64,000 nucleotides of DNA from assembly GCA_911728455.2 (NCBI GenBank), contig OU452238.1, positions 13,424,049 through 13,488,048 on the forward strand. Direction: 5' to 3'. Positions 28,028 through 38,552 of this stretch are shown one piece after another. The position numbers and the translations under genes are program-made. The stretch is from Marthasterias glacialis. Its lineage: Eukaryota > Echinodermata > Asteroidea > Forcipulatida > Asteriidae. The notes under the pieces were generated by a model that was given only the letters and a program-made list of their open reading frames with translations, was not told the DNA's origin and made no database searches. Within the stretch, counting starts at the first letter, position 1; every line of letters starts with the position of its first letter.

Positions 28028-28059
<32 letters not shown>
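24024..28059. repeat. Satellite block with 2,517-bp pentamer step
   Basis: Monomers start at 24024, 24528, 25034, 25530, 26040, 26541, 27045 and 27552. Monomer 24528 pairs with 27045 (offset 2517) and 25034 with 27552 (offset 2518). Shared markers are CTCTAACCCC, TTTTTTTGTCG before the T-run, AAAGTCCATGAGC and CCGGAAAAAATAG. Monomers 26040 and 26541 are second class and interrupt a long run of first-class copies. Monomer 25034 has a local cluster of changes near 25315-25335, including a one-base deletion. Monomer 27552 begins CCTGG instead of GCTGG, which breaks one pair of the start hairpin. The T-run before 26040 is 33 bases. Confidence 0.87.
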
Positions 28060-28063
<4 letters not shown>

Positions 28064-29523
28064 GCTTCAGTCCAGCACACACGTAGCGGCCTTGGCTATT
28101 GTTGACGTACACAGAGCATGGCCATTTGCTCTTGACATCTTCGGGGTGTCCTCACTCCGCGGTCCCTGGCATCTTCCCTGTTTATCCCACAACCCCAAGA
28201 CCGGCATTTTCGGAAAGCCCATGAGCAGGGCTTTCCAACAGTGTCAGACTTGTCAGTTTTCCGCCAATACTTTGGGAGATAGAGCCGTTGCTAAGTCTTG
28301 TTTTCGCTCTGTTACAGCTTCGTGTACAAAAGTGCCATTAGACAGGTGTTTGAAGCGCATTCGGAGCAGCCCCGCTATCTGGTGGTTTCAACGCGGAAGA
28401 TGGCCCTGGCTGGCCGGGAAAACTAGATTTTCGGATGCAGGACTATGGCAGCTACCTGCAGGTACAAGAAATTTCTCTCTAGCCCCATTATTTGTGGAGT
28501 TATTGGCCGTGGCGCTGCCGACTTCTTTTTTCGGCGTTTTTTTTTTTTTTTTTGCTGGCTTCAGTCCAGCACACACGTAGCGGCCTTGGCTATTGTTGAC
28601 GTACACAGAGCATGGCCATTTGCTCTTGACATCTTCGGGGTGTCCTCACTCCGCGGTCCCTGGCATCCTCCCTGTTTATCCCACAACCCCAAGACCGGCA
28701 TTTTCGGAAAGCCCATGAGCAGGGCTTTCTAACAGTGTCAGACTTGTCAGTTTTCCGCCAATACTTTGGGAGATAGAGCCGTTGCTAAGTCTTGTTTTCA
28801 CTCTGTTACAGCTTCGTGTACAAAAGTGCCATTAGACAGGTGTTTGAAGCGCATTCGGAGAGCCCCGCTCTCTGGTGGTTTCAACGCGGAAGATGGCCCT
28901 GGCTGGCCGGGAAAACTAGATTTGCGGATGCAGGACAATGGCAGCTACCTGCTGGTACAAGAAATTTCTCTCTAGCCCCATTATTTATGGAGTTATTGGC
29001 CGTGGCGCTGCCGACTTCTTTTTTCGGCGTTTTTTTTTTTTTTTTTGCTGGCTTCAGTCCAGCACACACGTAGCGGCCTTGGCTATTGTTGACGTACACA
29101 GAGCATGGCCATTTGCTCTTGACATCTTCGGGGTGTCCTCACTCCGCGGTCCCTGGCATCTTCCCTGTTTATCCCACAACCCCAAGACCGGCATTTTCGG
29201 AAAGCCCATGAGCAGGGCTTTCCAACAGTGTCAGACTTGTCAGTTTTCCGCCAATACTTTGGGAGATAGAGCCGTTGCTAAGTCTTGTTTTCGCTCTGTT
29301 ACAGCTTCGTGTACAAAAGTGCCATTAGACAGGTGTTTGAAGCGCATTCGGAGCAGCCCCGCTCTCTGGTGGTTTCAAGGCGGAAGATGGCCCTGGCTGG
29401 CCGGGAAAACTAGGTTTTCGGATGCAGGACTATGGCAGCTACCTGCAGGTACAAGAAATTTCTCTGTAGCCCCATTATTTGTGGAGTTATTGGCCGTGGC
29501 GCTGCCGACTTCTTTTTTTGGCG

Positions 29524-29556
<33 letters not shown>

Positions 29557-31533
29557 GCTTCAGTCCAGCACACACGTAGCGGCCTTGGCTATTGTTGACG
29601 TACACAGAGCATGGCCATTTGCTCTTGACATCTTCGGGGTGTCCTCACTCCGCGGTCCCTGGCATCTTCCCTGTTTATCCCACAACCCCAAGACCGGCAT
29701 TTTCGGAAAGCCCATGAGCAGGGCTTTCCAACAGTGTCAGACTTGTCAGTTTTCCGCCAATACTTTGGGAGATAGAGCCGTTGCTAAGTCTTGTTTTCGC
29801 TCTGTTACAGCTTCGTGTACAAAAGTGCCATTAGACAGGTGTTTGAAGCGCATTCGGAGCAGCCCCGCTATCTGGTGGTTTCAACGCGGAAGATGGCCCT
29901 GGCTGGCCGGGAAAACTAGATTTTCGGATGCAGGACTATGGCAGCTACCTGCAGGTACAAGAAATTTCTCTGTAGCCCCATTATTTGTGGAGTTATTGGC
30001 CGTGGCGCTGCCGACTTCTTTTTTCGGCGTTTTTTTTTTTTTTTGCTGGCTTCAGTCCAGCACACACGTAGCGGCCTTGGCTATTGTTGACGTACACAGA
30101 GCATGGCCATTTGCTCTTGACATCTTCGGGGTGTCCTCACTCCGCGGTCCCTGGCATCTTCCCTGTTTATCCCACAACCCCAAGACCGGCATTTTCGGAA
30201 AGCCCATGAGCAGGGCTTTTCAACAGTGTCAGACTTGTCAGTTTTCCGCCAATACTTTGGGAGATAGAGCCGTTGCTAAGTCTTGTTTTCACTCTGTTAC
30301 AGCTTCGTGTACAAAAGTGCCATTAGACAGGTGTTTGAAGCGCATTCGGAGCAGCCCCGCTCTCTGGTGGTTTCAACGCGGAAGATGGCCCTGGCTGGCC
30401 GGGAAAACTAGATTTTCGGATGCAGGACAATGGCAGCTACCTGCAGGTACAAGAAATTTCTCTGTAGCCCCATTATTTGTGGAGTTATTGGCCGTGGCGC
30501 TGCCGACTTCTTTTTTCGGCGTTTTTTTTTTTTTTTTGCTGGCTTCAGTCCAGCACACACGTAGCGGCCTTGGCTATTGTTGACGTACACAGAGCATGGC
30601 CATTTGCTCTTGACATCTTCGGGGTGTCCTCACTCCGCGGTCCCTGGCATCCTCCCTGTTTATCCCACAACCCCAAGACCGGCATTTTCGGAAAGCCCAT
30701 GAGCAGGGCTTTCCAACAGTGTCAGACTTGTCAGTTTTCCGCCAATACTTTGGGAGATAGAGCCGTTGCTAAGTCTTGTTTTCACTCTGTTACAGCTTCG
30801 TGTACAAAAGTGCCATTAGACAGGTGTTTGAAGCGCATTCGGAGCAGCCCCGCTCTCTGGTGGTTTCAACGCGTAAGATGGCCCTGGCTGGCCAGGAAAA
30901 CTAGATTTTCGGATGCAGGACTATGGAAGCTACCTGCAGGTACAAGAAATTTCTCTCTAGCCCCATTATTTATGGAGTTATTGGCCGTGGCGCTGCCGAC
31001 TTCTTTTTTTTGCGTTTTTGTTTTTGTTTTTTGTTTTTTTGCTGGCTTCAGTCCAGCACACACGTAGCGGCCTTGGCTATTGTTGACGTACACAGAGCAT
31101 GGCCATTTGCTCTTGACATCTTCGGGGTGTCCTCACTCCGCGGTCCCTGGCATCCTCCCTGTTTATCCCACAACCCCAAGACCGGCATTTTCGGAAAGTC
31201 CATGAGCAGGGCTTTCCAACAGTGTCAGACTTGTCAGTTTTCCGCCGATACTTTGGGAGATAGAGCCGTTGCTAAGTCTTGTTTTCACTCTGTTACAGCT
31301 TCGTGTACAAAAGTGCCATTAGACAGGTGTTTGAAGCGCATTCGGAGCAGCCCCGCTCTCTGGTGGTTTCAACGCGGAAGATGGCCCTGGCTGGCCGGGA
31401 AAACTAGATTTTCGGATGCAGGACAATGGCAGCTACCTGCAGGTACAAGAAATTTCTCTCTAGCCCCATTATTTATGGAGTTATTGGCCGTGGCGCTGCC
31501 GACTTCTTTTTTTGGCGTTTTTTTTTTTTTTTT
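28060..31533. repeat. Satellite block with ~1-kb dimer step
   Basis: Monomers start at 28060, 28554, 29047, 29553, 30045, 30538 and 31041. Monomers 28060 and 29047 share CATCTTCCCTG and TTTTCGCTCTG, 987 bp apart. Their left neighbours, 27552 and 28554, share GGGCTTTCTAACAG and GATTTGCGGATG, about 1,002 bp apart. The differing offsets come from T-run length. Monomers 29047, 29553 and 30045 also share CTCTGTAGCCCC. Monomer 28554 has lost one base near 28861, where GGAGCAGCC becomes GGAGAGCC. The T-run before 31041 is punctuated by G three times. The ACGCGTAAGATGG ending of 30538 recurs at 23519, 31534 and 33540, showing shared ancestry across several kilobases. Confidence 0.86.
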
Positions 31534-32009
31534 GCTGGCTTCAGTCCAGCACACACGTAGCGGCCTTGGCTATTGTTGACGTACACAGAGCATGGCCATT
31601 TGCTCTTGACATCTTCGGGGTGTCCTCACTCCGCGGTCCCTGGCATCTTCCCTGTTTATCCCACAACCCCAAGACCGGCATTTTCGGAAAGCCCATGAGC
31701 AGGGCTTTCCAACAGTGTCAGACTTGTCAGTTTTCCGCCAATACTTTGGGAGATAGAGCCGTTGCTAAGTCTTGTTTTCACTCTGTTACAGCTTCGTGTA
31801 CAAAAGTGCCATTAGACAGGTGTTTGAAGCGCATTCGGAGCAGCCCCGCTCTCTGGTGGTTTCAACGCGTAAGATGGCCCTGGCTGGCCGGGAAAACTAG
31901 ATTTTCGGATGCAGGACAATGGCAGCTACCTGCAGGTACAAGAAATTTCTCTCTAGCCCCATTATTTATGGAGTTATTGGCCGTGGCGCTGCCGACTTCT
32001 TTTTTTGGC

Positions 32010-32044
<35 letters not shown>

Positions 32045-32497
32045 GCTTCAGTCCAGCACACACGTAGCGGCCTTGGCTATTGTTGACGTACACAGAGCAT
32101 GGCCATTTGCTCTTGACATCTTCGGGGTGTCCTCACTCCGCGGTCCCTGGCATCCTCCCTGTTTATCCCACAACCCCAAGACCGGCATTTTCGGAAAGCC
32201 CATGAGCAGGGCTTTCCAACAGTGTCAGACTTGTCAGTTTTCCGCCAATACTTTGGGAGATAGAGCCGTTGCTAAGTCTTGTTTTCGCTCTGTTACAGCT
32301 TCGTGTACAAAAGTGCCATTAGACAGGTGTTTGAAGCGCATTCGGAGCAGCCCCGCTCTCTGGTGGTTTCAAGGCGGAAGATGGCCCTGGCTGGCCGGGA
32401 AAACTAGATTTTCGGATGCAGGACTATGGCAGCTACCTGCAGGTACAAGAAATTTCTCTCTAGCCCCATTATTTGTGGAGTTATTGGCCGTGGCGCT

Positions 32498-32557
32498 GCC
32501 GACTTCTTTTTTCGGCGTTTTTTTTTTTTTTTTTTTTTTTGCTGGCTTCAGTCCAGC
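32498..32557. other. Monomer junction: hairpin, T-run, hairpin
   Basis: A representative of the element at every monomer boundary. GCCGA (32498-32502) and TCGGC (32512-32516) form a 5-bp stem with a 9-nt pyrimidine loop. A single G and 23 T follow (32518-32540). Then GCTGG (32541-32545) and CCAGC (32553-32557) form a second 5-bp stem with a 7-nt loop. On the minus strand this reads hairpin, A-run, hairpin. The right hairpin is almost invariant; the left one is often damaged, as TTGGC, TGTCG, CTGCG or complete loss. Plus-strand T-runs of this length would also stop RNA polymerase III, but no polymerase III promoter was found. Confidence 0.75.
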
Positions 32558-32692
32558 ACACACGTAGCGGCCTTGGCTATTGTTGACGTACACAGAGCAT
32601 GGCCATTTGCTCTTGACATCTTCGGGGTGTCCTCACTCCGCGGTCCCTGGCATCCTCCCTGTTTATCCCACAACCCCAAGACCGGCATTTTC

Positions 32693-32717
32693 GGAAAGCC
32701 CATGAGCAGGGCTTTCC
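32693..32717. other. 9-bp-stem hairpin inside each monomer
   Basis: GGAAAGCCC (32693-32701) and GGGCTTTCC (32709-32717) are perfect inverse complements around the 7-nt loop ATGAGCA. Variants seen elsewhere fall in the loop (ATGAGAA, ATGAGCC, ATGAGCG) or give G-T pairs (GGAAAGTCC at 24680-24690 and 27197-27207, GGGCTTTCT at 27728 and 28730). Clear stem breaks also exist: GGGCTTACC in A units, GGAAATCCC in C units, and GGAAAGCGC near 47620 and 51476. Monomer 48947 lacks most of the left arm. The dyad is real sequence; a function is not established. Confidence 0.7.
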
Positions 32718-32933
32718 AACAGTGTCAGACTTGTCAGTTTTCCGCCAATACTTTGGGAGATAGAGCCGTTGCTAAGTCTTGTTTTCACTCTGTTACAGCT
32801 TCGTGTACAAAAGTGCCATTAGACAGGTGTTTGAAGCGCATTCGGAGCAGCCCCGCTCTCTGGTGGTTTCAAGGCGGAAGATGGCTCTGGCTGGCCGGGA
32901 AAACTAGATTTTCGGATGCAGGACTATGGCAGC

Positions 32934-32945
32934 TACCTGCAGGTA
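32934..32945. other. 12-bp palindrome TACCTGCAGGTA, once per monomer
   Basis: The 12 bases are their own reverse complement and contain CCTGCAGG, the SbfI recognition site, and CTGCAG, the PstI site. The element is present in nearly all monomers. Exceptions seen are TAACTGCAGGTA near 15447, TACCTGCTGGTA near 27948 and 28949, and TACCTGTAGGTA near 62730. It should give a regular ladder of about 499 bp on digestion. No protein-binding role can be inferred from sequence alone. Confidence 0.75.
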
Positions 32946-33016
32946 CAAGAAATTTCTCTCTAGCCCCATTATTTATGGAGTTATTGGCCGTGGCGCTGCC
33001 GACTTCTTTTTTTGGC

Positions 33017-33017
<1 letters not shown>

Positions 33018-33047
<30 letters not shown>
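33018..33047. repeat. Representative poly-T run (poly-A on minus strand)
   Basis: Thirty consecutive T close this monomer. Across the window the run ranges from about 14 to 33 bases. Some are pure, some broken by single C near the right end (CTTTT), by G (for example 31015-31040 and 62305-62334), or by AA (20039-20040 and 20542-20543). Broken runs are shared by duplicated neighbours, so the interruptions are inherited. Because the rest of the unit has a fixed 477 bp in measured copies, this run sets monomer length. Confidence 0.9.
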
Positions 33048-33051
<4 letters not shown>

Positions 33052-34016
33052 GCTTCAGTCCAGCACACACGTAGCGGCCTTGGCTATTGTTGACGTACAC
33101 AGAGCATGGCCATTTGCTCTTGACATCTTCGGGGTGTCCTCACTCCGCGGTCCCTGGCATCTTCCCTGTTTATCCCACAACCCCAAGACCGGCATTTTCG
33201 GAAAGCCCATGAGCAGGGCTTTCCAACAGTGTCAGACTTGTCAGTTTTCCGCCAATACTTTGGGAGATAGAGCCGTTGCTAAGTCTTGTTTTCGCTCTGT
33301 TACAGCTTCGTGTACAAAAGTGCCATTAGACAGGTGTTTGAAGCGCATTCGGAGCAGCCCCGCTATCTGGTGGTTTCAACGCGGAAGATGGCCCTGGCTG
33401 GCCGGGAAAACTAGATTTTCGGATGCAGGACTATGGCAGCTACCTGCAGGTACAAGAAATTTCTCTCTAGCCCCATTATTTGTGGAGTTATTGGCCGTGG
33501 CGCTGCCGACTTCTTTTTTCGGCGTTTTTTTTTTTTTTTGCTGGCTTCAGTCCAGCACACACGTAGCGGCCTTGGCTATCGTTGACGTACACAGAGCATG
33601 GCCATTTGCTCTTGACATCTTCGGGGTGTCCTTACTCCGCGGTCCCTGGCATCCTCCCTGTTTATCCCACAACCCCAAGACTGGCATTTTCGGAAAGCCC
33701 ATGAGCAGGGCTTTCCAACAGTGTCAGACTTGTCAGTTTTCCGCCAATACTTTGGGAGATAGAGCCGTTGCTAAGTCTTGTTTTCACTCTGTTACAGCTT
33801 CGTGTACAAAAGTGCCATTAGACAGGTGTTTGAAGCGCATTCGGAGCAGCCCCGCTCTCTGGTGGTTTCAACGCGTAAGATGGCCCTGGCTGGCCGGGAA
33901 AACTAGATTTTCGGATGCAGGACAATGGCAGCTACCTGCAGGTACAAGAAATTTCTCTCTAGCCCCATTATTTATGGAGTTATTGGCCGTGGCGCTGCCG
34001 ACTTCTTTTTTTGGCG

Positions 34017-34049
<33 letters not shown>

Positions 34050-35013
34050 GCTTCAGTCCAGCACACACGTAGCGGCCTTGGCTATTGTTGACGTACACAG
34101 AGCATGGCCATTTGCTCTTGACATCTTCGGGGTGTCCTCACTCCGCGGTCCCTGGCATCCTCCCTGTTTATCCCACAACCCCAAGACCGGCATTTTCGGA
34201 AAGCCCATGAGCAGGGCTTTCCAACAGTGTCAGACTTGTCAGTTTTCCGCCAATACTTTGGGAGATAGAGCCGTTGCTAAGTCTTGTTTTCGCTCTGTTA
34301 CAGCTTCGTGTACAAAAGTGCCATTAGACAGGTGTTTGAAGCGCATTCGGAGCAGCCCCGCTCTCTGGTGGTTTCAAGGCGGAAGATGGCCCTGGCTGGC
34401 CGGGAAAACTAGATTTTCGGATGCAGGACTATGGCAGCTACCTGCAGGTACAAGAAATTTCTCTGTAGCCCCATTATTTGTGGAGTTATTGGCCGTGGCG
34501 CTGCCGACTTCTTTTTTCGGCGTTTTTTTTTTTTTTTGCTGGCTTCAGTCCAGCACACACGTAGCGGCCTTGGCTATTGTTGACGTACACAGAGCATGGC
34601 CATTTGCTCTTGATATCTTCGGGGTGTCCTCACTCCGCGGTCCCTGGCATCCTCCCTGTTTATCCCACAACCCCAAGACCGGCATTTTCGGAAAGCCCAT
34701 GAGCAGGGCTTTCCAACAGTGTCAGACTTGTCAGTTTTCCGCCAATACTTTGGGAGATAGAGCCGTTGCTAAGTCTTGTTTTCACTCTGTTACAGCTTCG
34801 TGTACAAAAGTGCCATTAGACAGGTGTTTGAAGCGCATTCGGAGCAGCCCCGCTCTCTGGTGGTTTCAAGGCGGAAGATGGCTCTGGCTGGCCGGGAAAA
34901 CTAGATTTTCGGATGCCGGACTATGGCAGCTACCTGCAGGTACAAGAAATTTCTCTCTAGCCCCATTATTTATGGAGTTATTGGCCGTGGCGCTGCCGAC
35001 TTCTTTTTTCGGC

Positions 35014-35048
<35 letters not shown>

Positions 35049-35521
35049 GCTTCAGTCCAGCACACACGTAGCGGCCTTGGCTATTGTTGACGTACACAGA
35101 GCATGGCCATTTGCTCTTGACATCTTCGGGGTGTCCTCACTCCGCGGTCCCTGGCATCTTTCCTGTTTATCCCACAACCCCAAGACCGGCATTTTCGGAA
35201 AGCCCATGAGCAGGGCTTTCCAACAGTGTCAGACTTGTCAGTTTTCCGCCAATACTTTGGGAGATAGAGCCGTTGCTAAGTCTTGTTTTCACTCTGTTAC
35301 AGCTTCGTGTACAAAAGTGCCATTAGACAGGTGTTTGAAGCGCATTCGGAGCAGCCCCGCTCTCTGGTGGTTTCAACGCGGAAGATGGCCCTGGCTGGCC
35401 GGGAAAACTAGATTTTCGGATGCAGGACAATGGCAGCTACCTGCAGGTACAAGAAATTTCTCTCTAGCCCCATTATTTATGGAGTTATTGGCCGTGGCGC
35501 TGCCGACTTCTTTTTTTGGCG

Positions 35522-35548
<27 letters not shown>

Positions 35549-35552
<4 letters not shown>

Positions 35553-36518
35553 GCTTCAGTCCAGCACACACGTAGCGGCCTTGGCTATTGTTGACGTACA
35601 CAGAGCATGGCCATTTGCTCTTGACATCTTCGGGGTGTCCTCACTCCGCGGTCCCTGGCATCTTCCCTGTTTATCCCACAACCCCAAGACCGGCATTTTC
35701 GGAAAGCCCATGAGCAGGGCTTTCCAACAGTGTCAGACTTGTCAGTTTTCCGCCAATACTTTGGGAGATAGAGCCGTTGCTAAGTCTTGTTTTCGCTCTG
35801 TTACAGCTTCGTGTACAAAAGTGCCATTAGACAGGTGTTTGAAGCGCATTCGGAGCAGCCCCGCTATCTGGTGGTTTCAACGCGGAAGATGGCCCTGGCT
35901 GGCCGGGAAAACTAGATTTTCGGATGCAGGACTATGGCAGCTACCTGCAGGTACAATAAATTTTTCTCTAGCCCCATTTCTTGTGGAGTTATTGGCCGTG
36001 GCGCTGCCGACTTCTTTTTTCGGCGTGTTTTTTTTTTTTTTGCTGGCTTCAGTCCAGCACACACGTAGCGGCCTTGGCTATTGTTGACGTACACAGAGCA
36101 TGGCCATTTGCTCTTGACATCTTCGGGGTGTCCTCACTCCGCGGTCCCTGACATCCTCCCTGTTTATCCCACAACCCCAAGACCGGCATTTTCGGAAAGC
36201 CCATGAGCAGGGCTTTCCAACAGTGTCAGACTTGTCAGTTTTCCGCCAATACTTTGGGAGATAGAGCCGTTGCTAAGTCTTGTTTTCACTCTGTTACAGC
36301 TTCGTGTACAAAAGTGCCATTAGACAGGTGTTTGAAGCGCATTCGGAGCAGCCCCGCTCTCTGGTGGTTTCAACGCGGAAGATGGCCCTGGCTGGCCGGG
36401 AAAACTAGATTTTCGGATGCAGGACAATGACAGCTACCTGCAGGTACAATAAATTTCTCTCTAGCCCCATTATTTATGGAGTTATTGGCCGTGGCGCTGC
36501 CGACTTCTTTTTTTGGCG

Positions 36519-36550
<32 letters not shown>

Positions 36551-37023
36551 GCTTCAGTCCAGCACACACGTAGCGGCCTTGGCTATTGTTGACGTACACA
36601 GAGCATGGCCATTTGCTCTTGACATCTTCGGGGTGTCCTCACTCCGCGGTCCCTGACATCCTCCCTGTTTATCCCACAACCCCAAGACCGGCATTTTCGG
36701 AAAGTCCATGAGCAGGGCTTTCCAACAGTGTCAGACTTGTCAGTTTTCCGCCGATACTTTGGGAGATAGAGCCGTTGCTAAGTCTTGTTTTCACTCTGTT
36801 ACAGCTTCGTGTACAAAAGTGCCATTAGACAGGTGTTTGAAGCGCATTCGGAGCAGCCCCGCTCTCTGGTGGTTTCAACGCGGAAGATGGCCCTGGCTGG
36901 CCGGGAAAACTAGATTTTCGGATGCAGGACAATGGCAGCTACCTGCAGGTACAAGAAATTTCTCTCTAGCCCCATTATTTGTGGAGTTATTGGCCGTGGC
37001 GCTGCCGACTTCTTTTTTCGGCG

Positions 37024-37054
<31 letters not shown>

Positions 37055-38520
37055 GCTTCAGTCCAGCACACACGTAGCGGCCTTGGCTATTGTTGACGTA
37101 CACAGAGCATGGCCATTTGCTCTTGACATCTTCGGGGTGTCCTCACTCCGCGGTCCCTGGCATCTTCCCTGTTTATCCCACAACCCCAAGACCGGCATTT
37201 TCGGAAAGCCCATGAGCAGGGCTTTCCAACAGTGTCAGACTTGTCAGTTTTCCGCCAATACTTTGGGAGATAGAGCCGTTGCTAAGTCTTGTTTTCGCTC
37301 TGTTACAGCTTCGTGTACAAAAGTGCCATTAGACAGGTGTTTGAAGCGCATTCGGAGCAGCCCCGCTATCTGGTGGTTTCAACGCGGAAGATGGCCCTGG
37401 CTGGCCGGGAAAACTAGATTTTCGGATGCAGGACTATGGCAGCTACCTGCAGGTACAATAAATTTTTCTCTAGCCCCATTTCTTGTGGAGTTATTGGCCG
37501 TGGCGCTGCCGACTTCTTTTTTCGGCGTGTTTTTTTTTTTTTTGCTGGCTTCAGTCCAGCACACACGTAGCGGCCTTGGCTATTGTTGACGTACACAGAG
37601 CATGGCCATTTGCTCTTGACATCTTCGGGGTGTCCTCACTCCGCGGTCCCTGGCATCTTCCCTGTTTATCCCACAACCCCAAGACCGGCATTTTCGGAAA
37701 GCCCATGAGCAGGGCTTTCCAACAGTGTCAGACTTGTCAGTTTTCCGCCAATACTTTGGGAGATAGAGCCGTTGCTAAGTCTTGTTTTCGCTTTGTTACA
37801 GCTTCGTGTACAAAAGTGCCATTAGACAGGTGTTTGAAGCGCATTCGGAGCAGCCCCGCTCTCTGGTGGTTTCAAGGCGGAAGATGGCCCTGGCTGGCCG
37901 GGAAAACTAGATTTTCGGATGCAGGACTATGGCAGCTACCTGCAGGTACAAGAAATTTCTCTCTAGCCCCATTATTTGTGGAGTTATTGGCCGTGGCGCT
38001 GCCGACTTCTTTTTTCGGCGTTTTTTTTTTTTTTTTTTTTTTTGCTGGCTTCAGTCCAGCACACACGTAGCGGCCTTGGCTATTGTTGACGTACACAGAG
38101 CATGGCCATTTGCTCTTGACATCTTCGGGGTGTCCTCACTCCGCGGTCCCTGACATCCTCCCTGTTTATCCCACAACCCCAAGACCGGCATTTTCGGAAA
38201 GTCCATGAGCAGGGCTTTCCAACAGTGTCGGACTTGTCAGTTTTCCGCCGATACTTTGGGAGATAGAGCCGTTGCTAAGTCTTGTTTTCACTCTGTTACA
38301 GCTTCGTGTACAAAAGTGCCATTAGACAGGTGTTTGAAGCGCATTCGGAGCAGCCCCGCTCTCTGGTGGTTTCAACGCGGAAGATGGCCCTGGCTGGCCG
38401 GGAAAACTAGATTTTCGGATGCAGGACAATGGCAGCTACCTGCAGGTACAAGAAATTTTTCTCTAGCCCCATTTCTTGTGGAGTTATTGGCCGTGGCGCT
38501 GCCGACTTCTTTTTTTGGCG

Positions 38521-38552
<32 letters not shown>

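Larger units (their letters stand above)
32541..33047. repeat. Representative full monomer with internal landmarks
   Basis: A typical first-class unit of 507 bp: a 477-bp core plus 30 T. Landmarks in plus-strand order are the start hairpin 32541-32557; the class-diagnostic segment about 32601-32622; a CCGCGG site 32638-32643; the 9-bp-stem hairpin 32693-32717; a short dyad GAAAA/TTTTC 32899-32913; the 12-bp palindrome TACCTGCAGGTA 32934-32945; and a T-run 33018-33047. The usual TTTTTTCGGCG before the T-run is TTTTTTTGGCG here. These landmarks sit at the same offsets in nearly all other monomers. The only private change I noted is GGCTCTGGC for GGCCCTGGC near 32885, shared with monomer 34538. 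Confidence 0.9.
31534..35548. repeat. Satellite block with ~2-kb tetramer step
   Basis: Monomers start at 31534, 32041, 32541, 33048, 33540, 34046, 34538 and 35045. Monomers 32041, 32541 and 33048 correspond to 34046, 34538 and 35045 at offsets of 2005, 1997 and 1997 bp. The clearest shared marker is ATGGCTCTGGCTGG near 32881 and 34878, in otherwise ordinary monomers. One plus-strand frame is open across several units here. The longest open stretch in the window, 720 codons from 33925 to 36087, crosses this block through in-frame T-runs read as polyphenylalanine. I treat that as a by-product of low divergence and favourable T-run lengths, not as a gene. Confidence 0.86.

Noticed and set aside
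32498..32540. Rho-independent terminator (hairpin plus T-run)
   Set aside because: It looks like one by form, but the context is a eukaryotic satellite with 129 copies and no bacterial genes.
32541..32560. Polymerase III A box in TGGCTTCAGTCC after the T-run
   Set aside because: It fits the consensus only with an extra base, and I found no B box at a suitable distance. The unit is not a recognisable tRNA, 5S RNA or tRNA-derived short element in this orientation.
32369..32593. Minus-strand lysine-rich small open frames crossing the A-run
   Set aside because: They are created by translating the A-run between two monomers. Length and frame vary with the run, and the flanking residues match no family I recognise.
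32541..32593. Minus-strand peptide around YVNNSQGRYVCAG resembling an immunoglobulin-domain YxC motif
   Set aside because: The resemblance is a handful of residues with no supporting strands or paired cysteine upstream in frame. It is best explained by chance.
32840..32856. CENP-B box candidate ATTCGGAGCAGCCCCGC
   Set aside because: Seven of the nine essential positions match, but two of the three G in CGGG are C. Known binding needs those bases, so a centromeric role is not supported.
32967..32987. Minus-strand CCAAT followed by CATAAATAA as a promoter
   Set aside because: The two motifs are only about 13 bp apart, and the TATA-like part is CACAAATAA or similar in many monomers. No transcript evidence is available.
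33925..36087. Long plus-strand open frames (including 720, 548 and 488 codons) as genes
   Set aside because: They are the satellite read through in-frame T-runs, giving polyphenylalanine. Many copies carry TGG to TGA or TAG changes, CCTGACATCC (Trp to stop), one-base deletions or T-runs of the wrong length. No start context, splice structure or known domain is seen.
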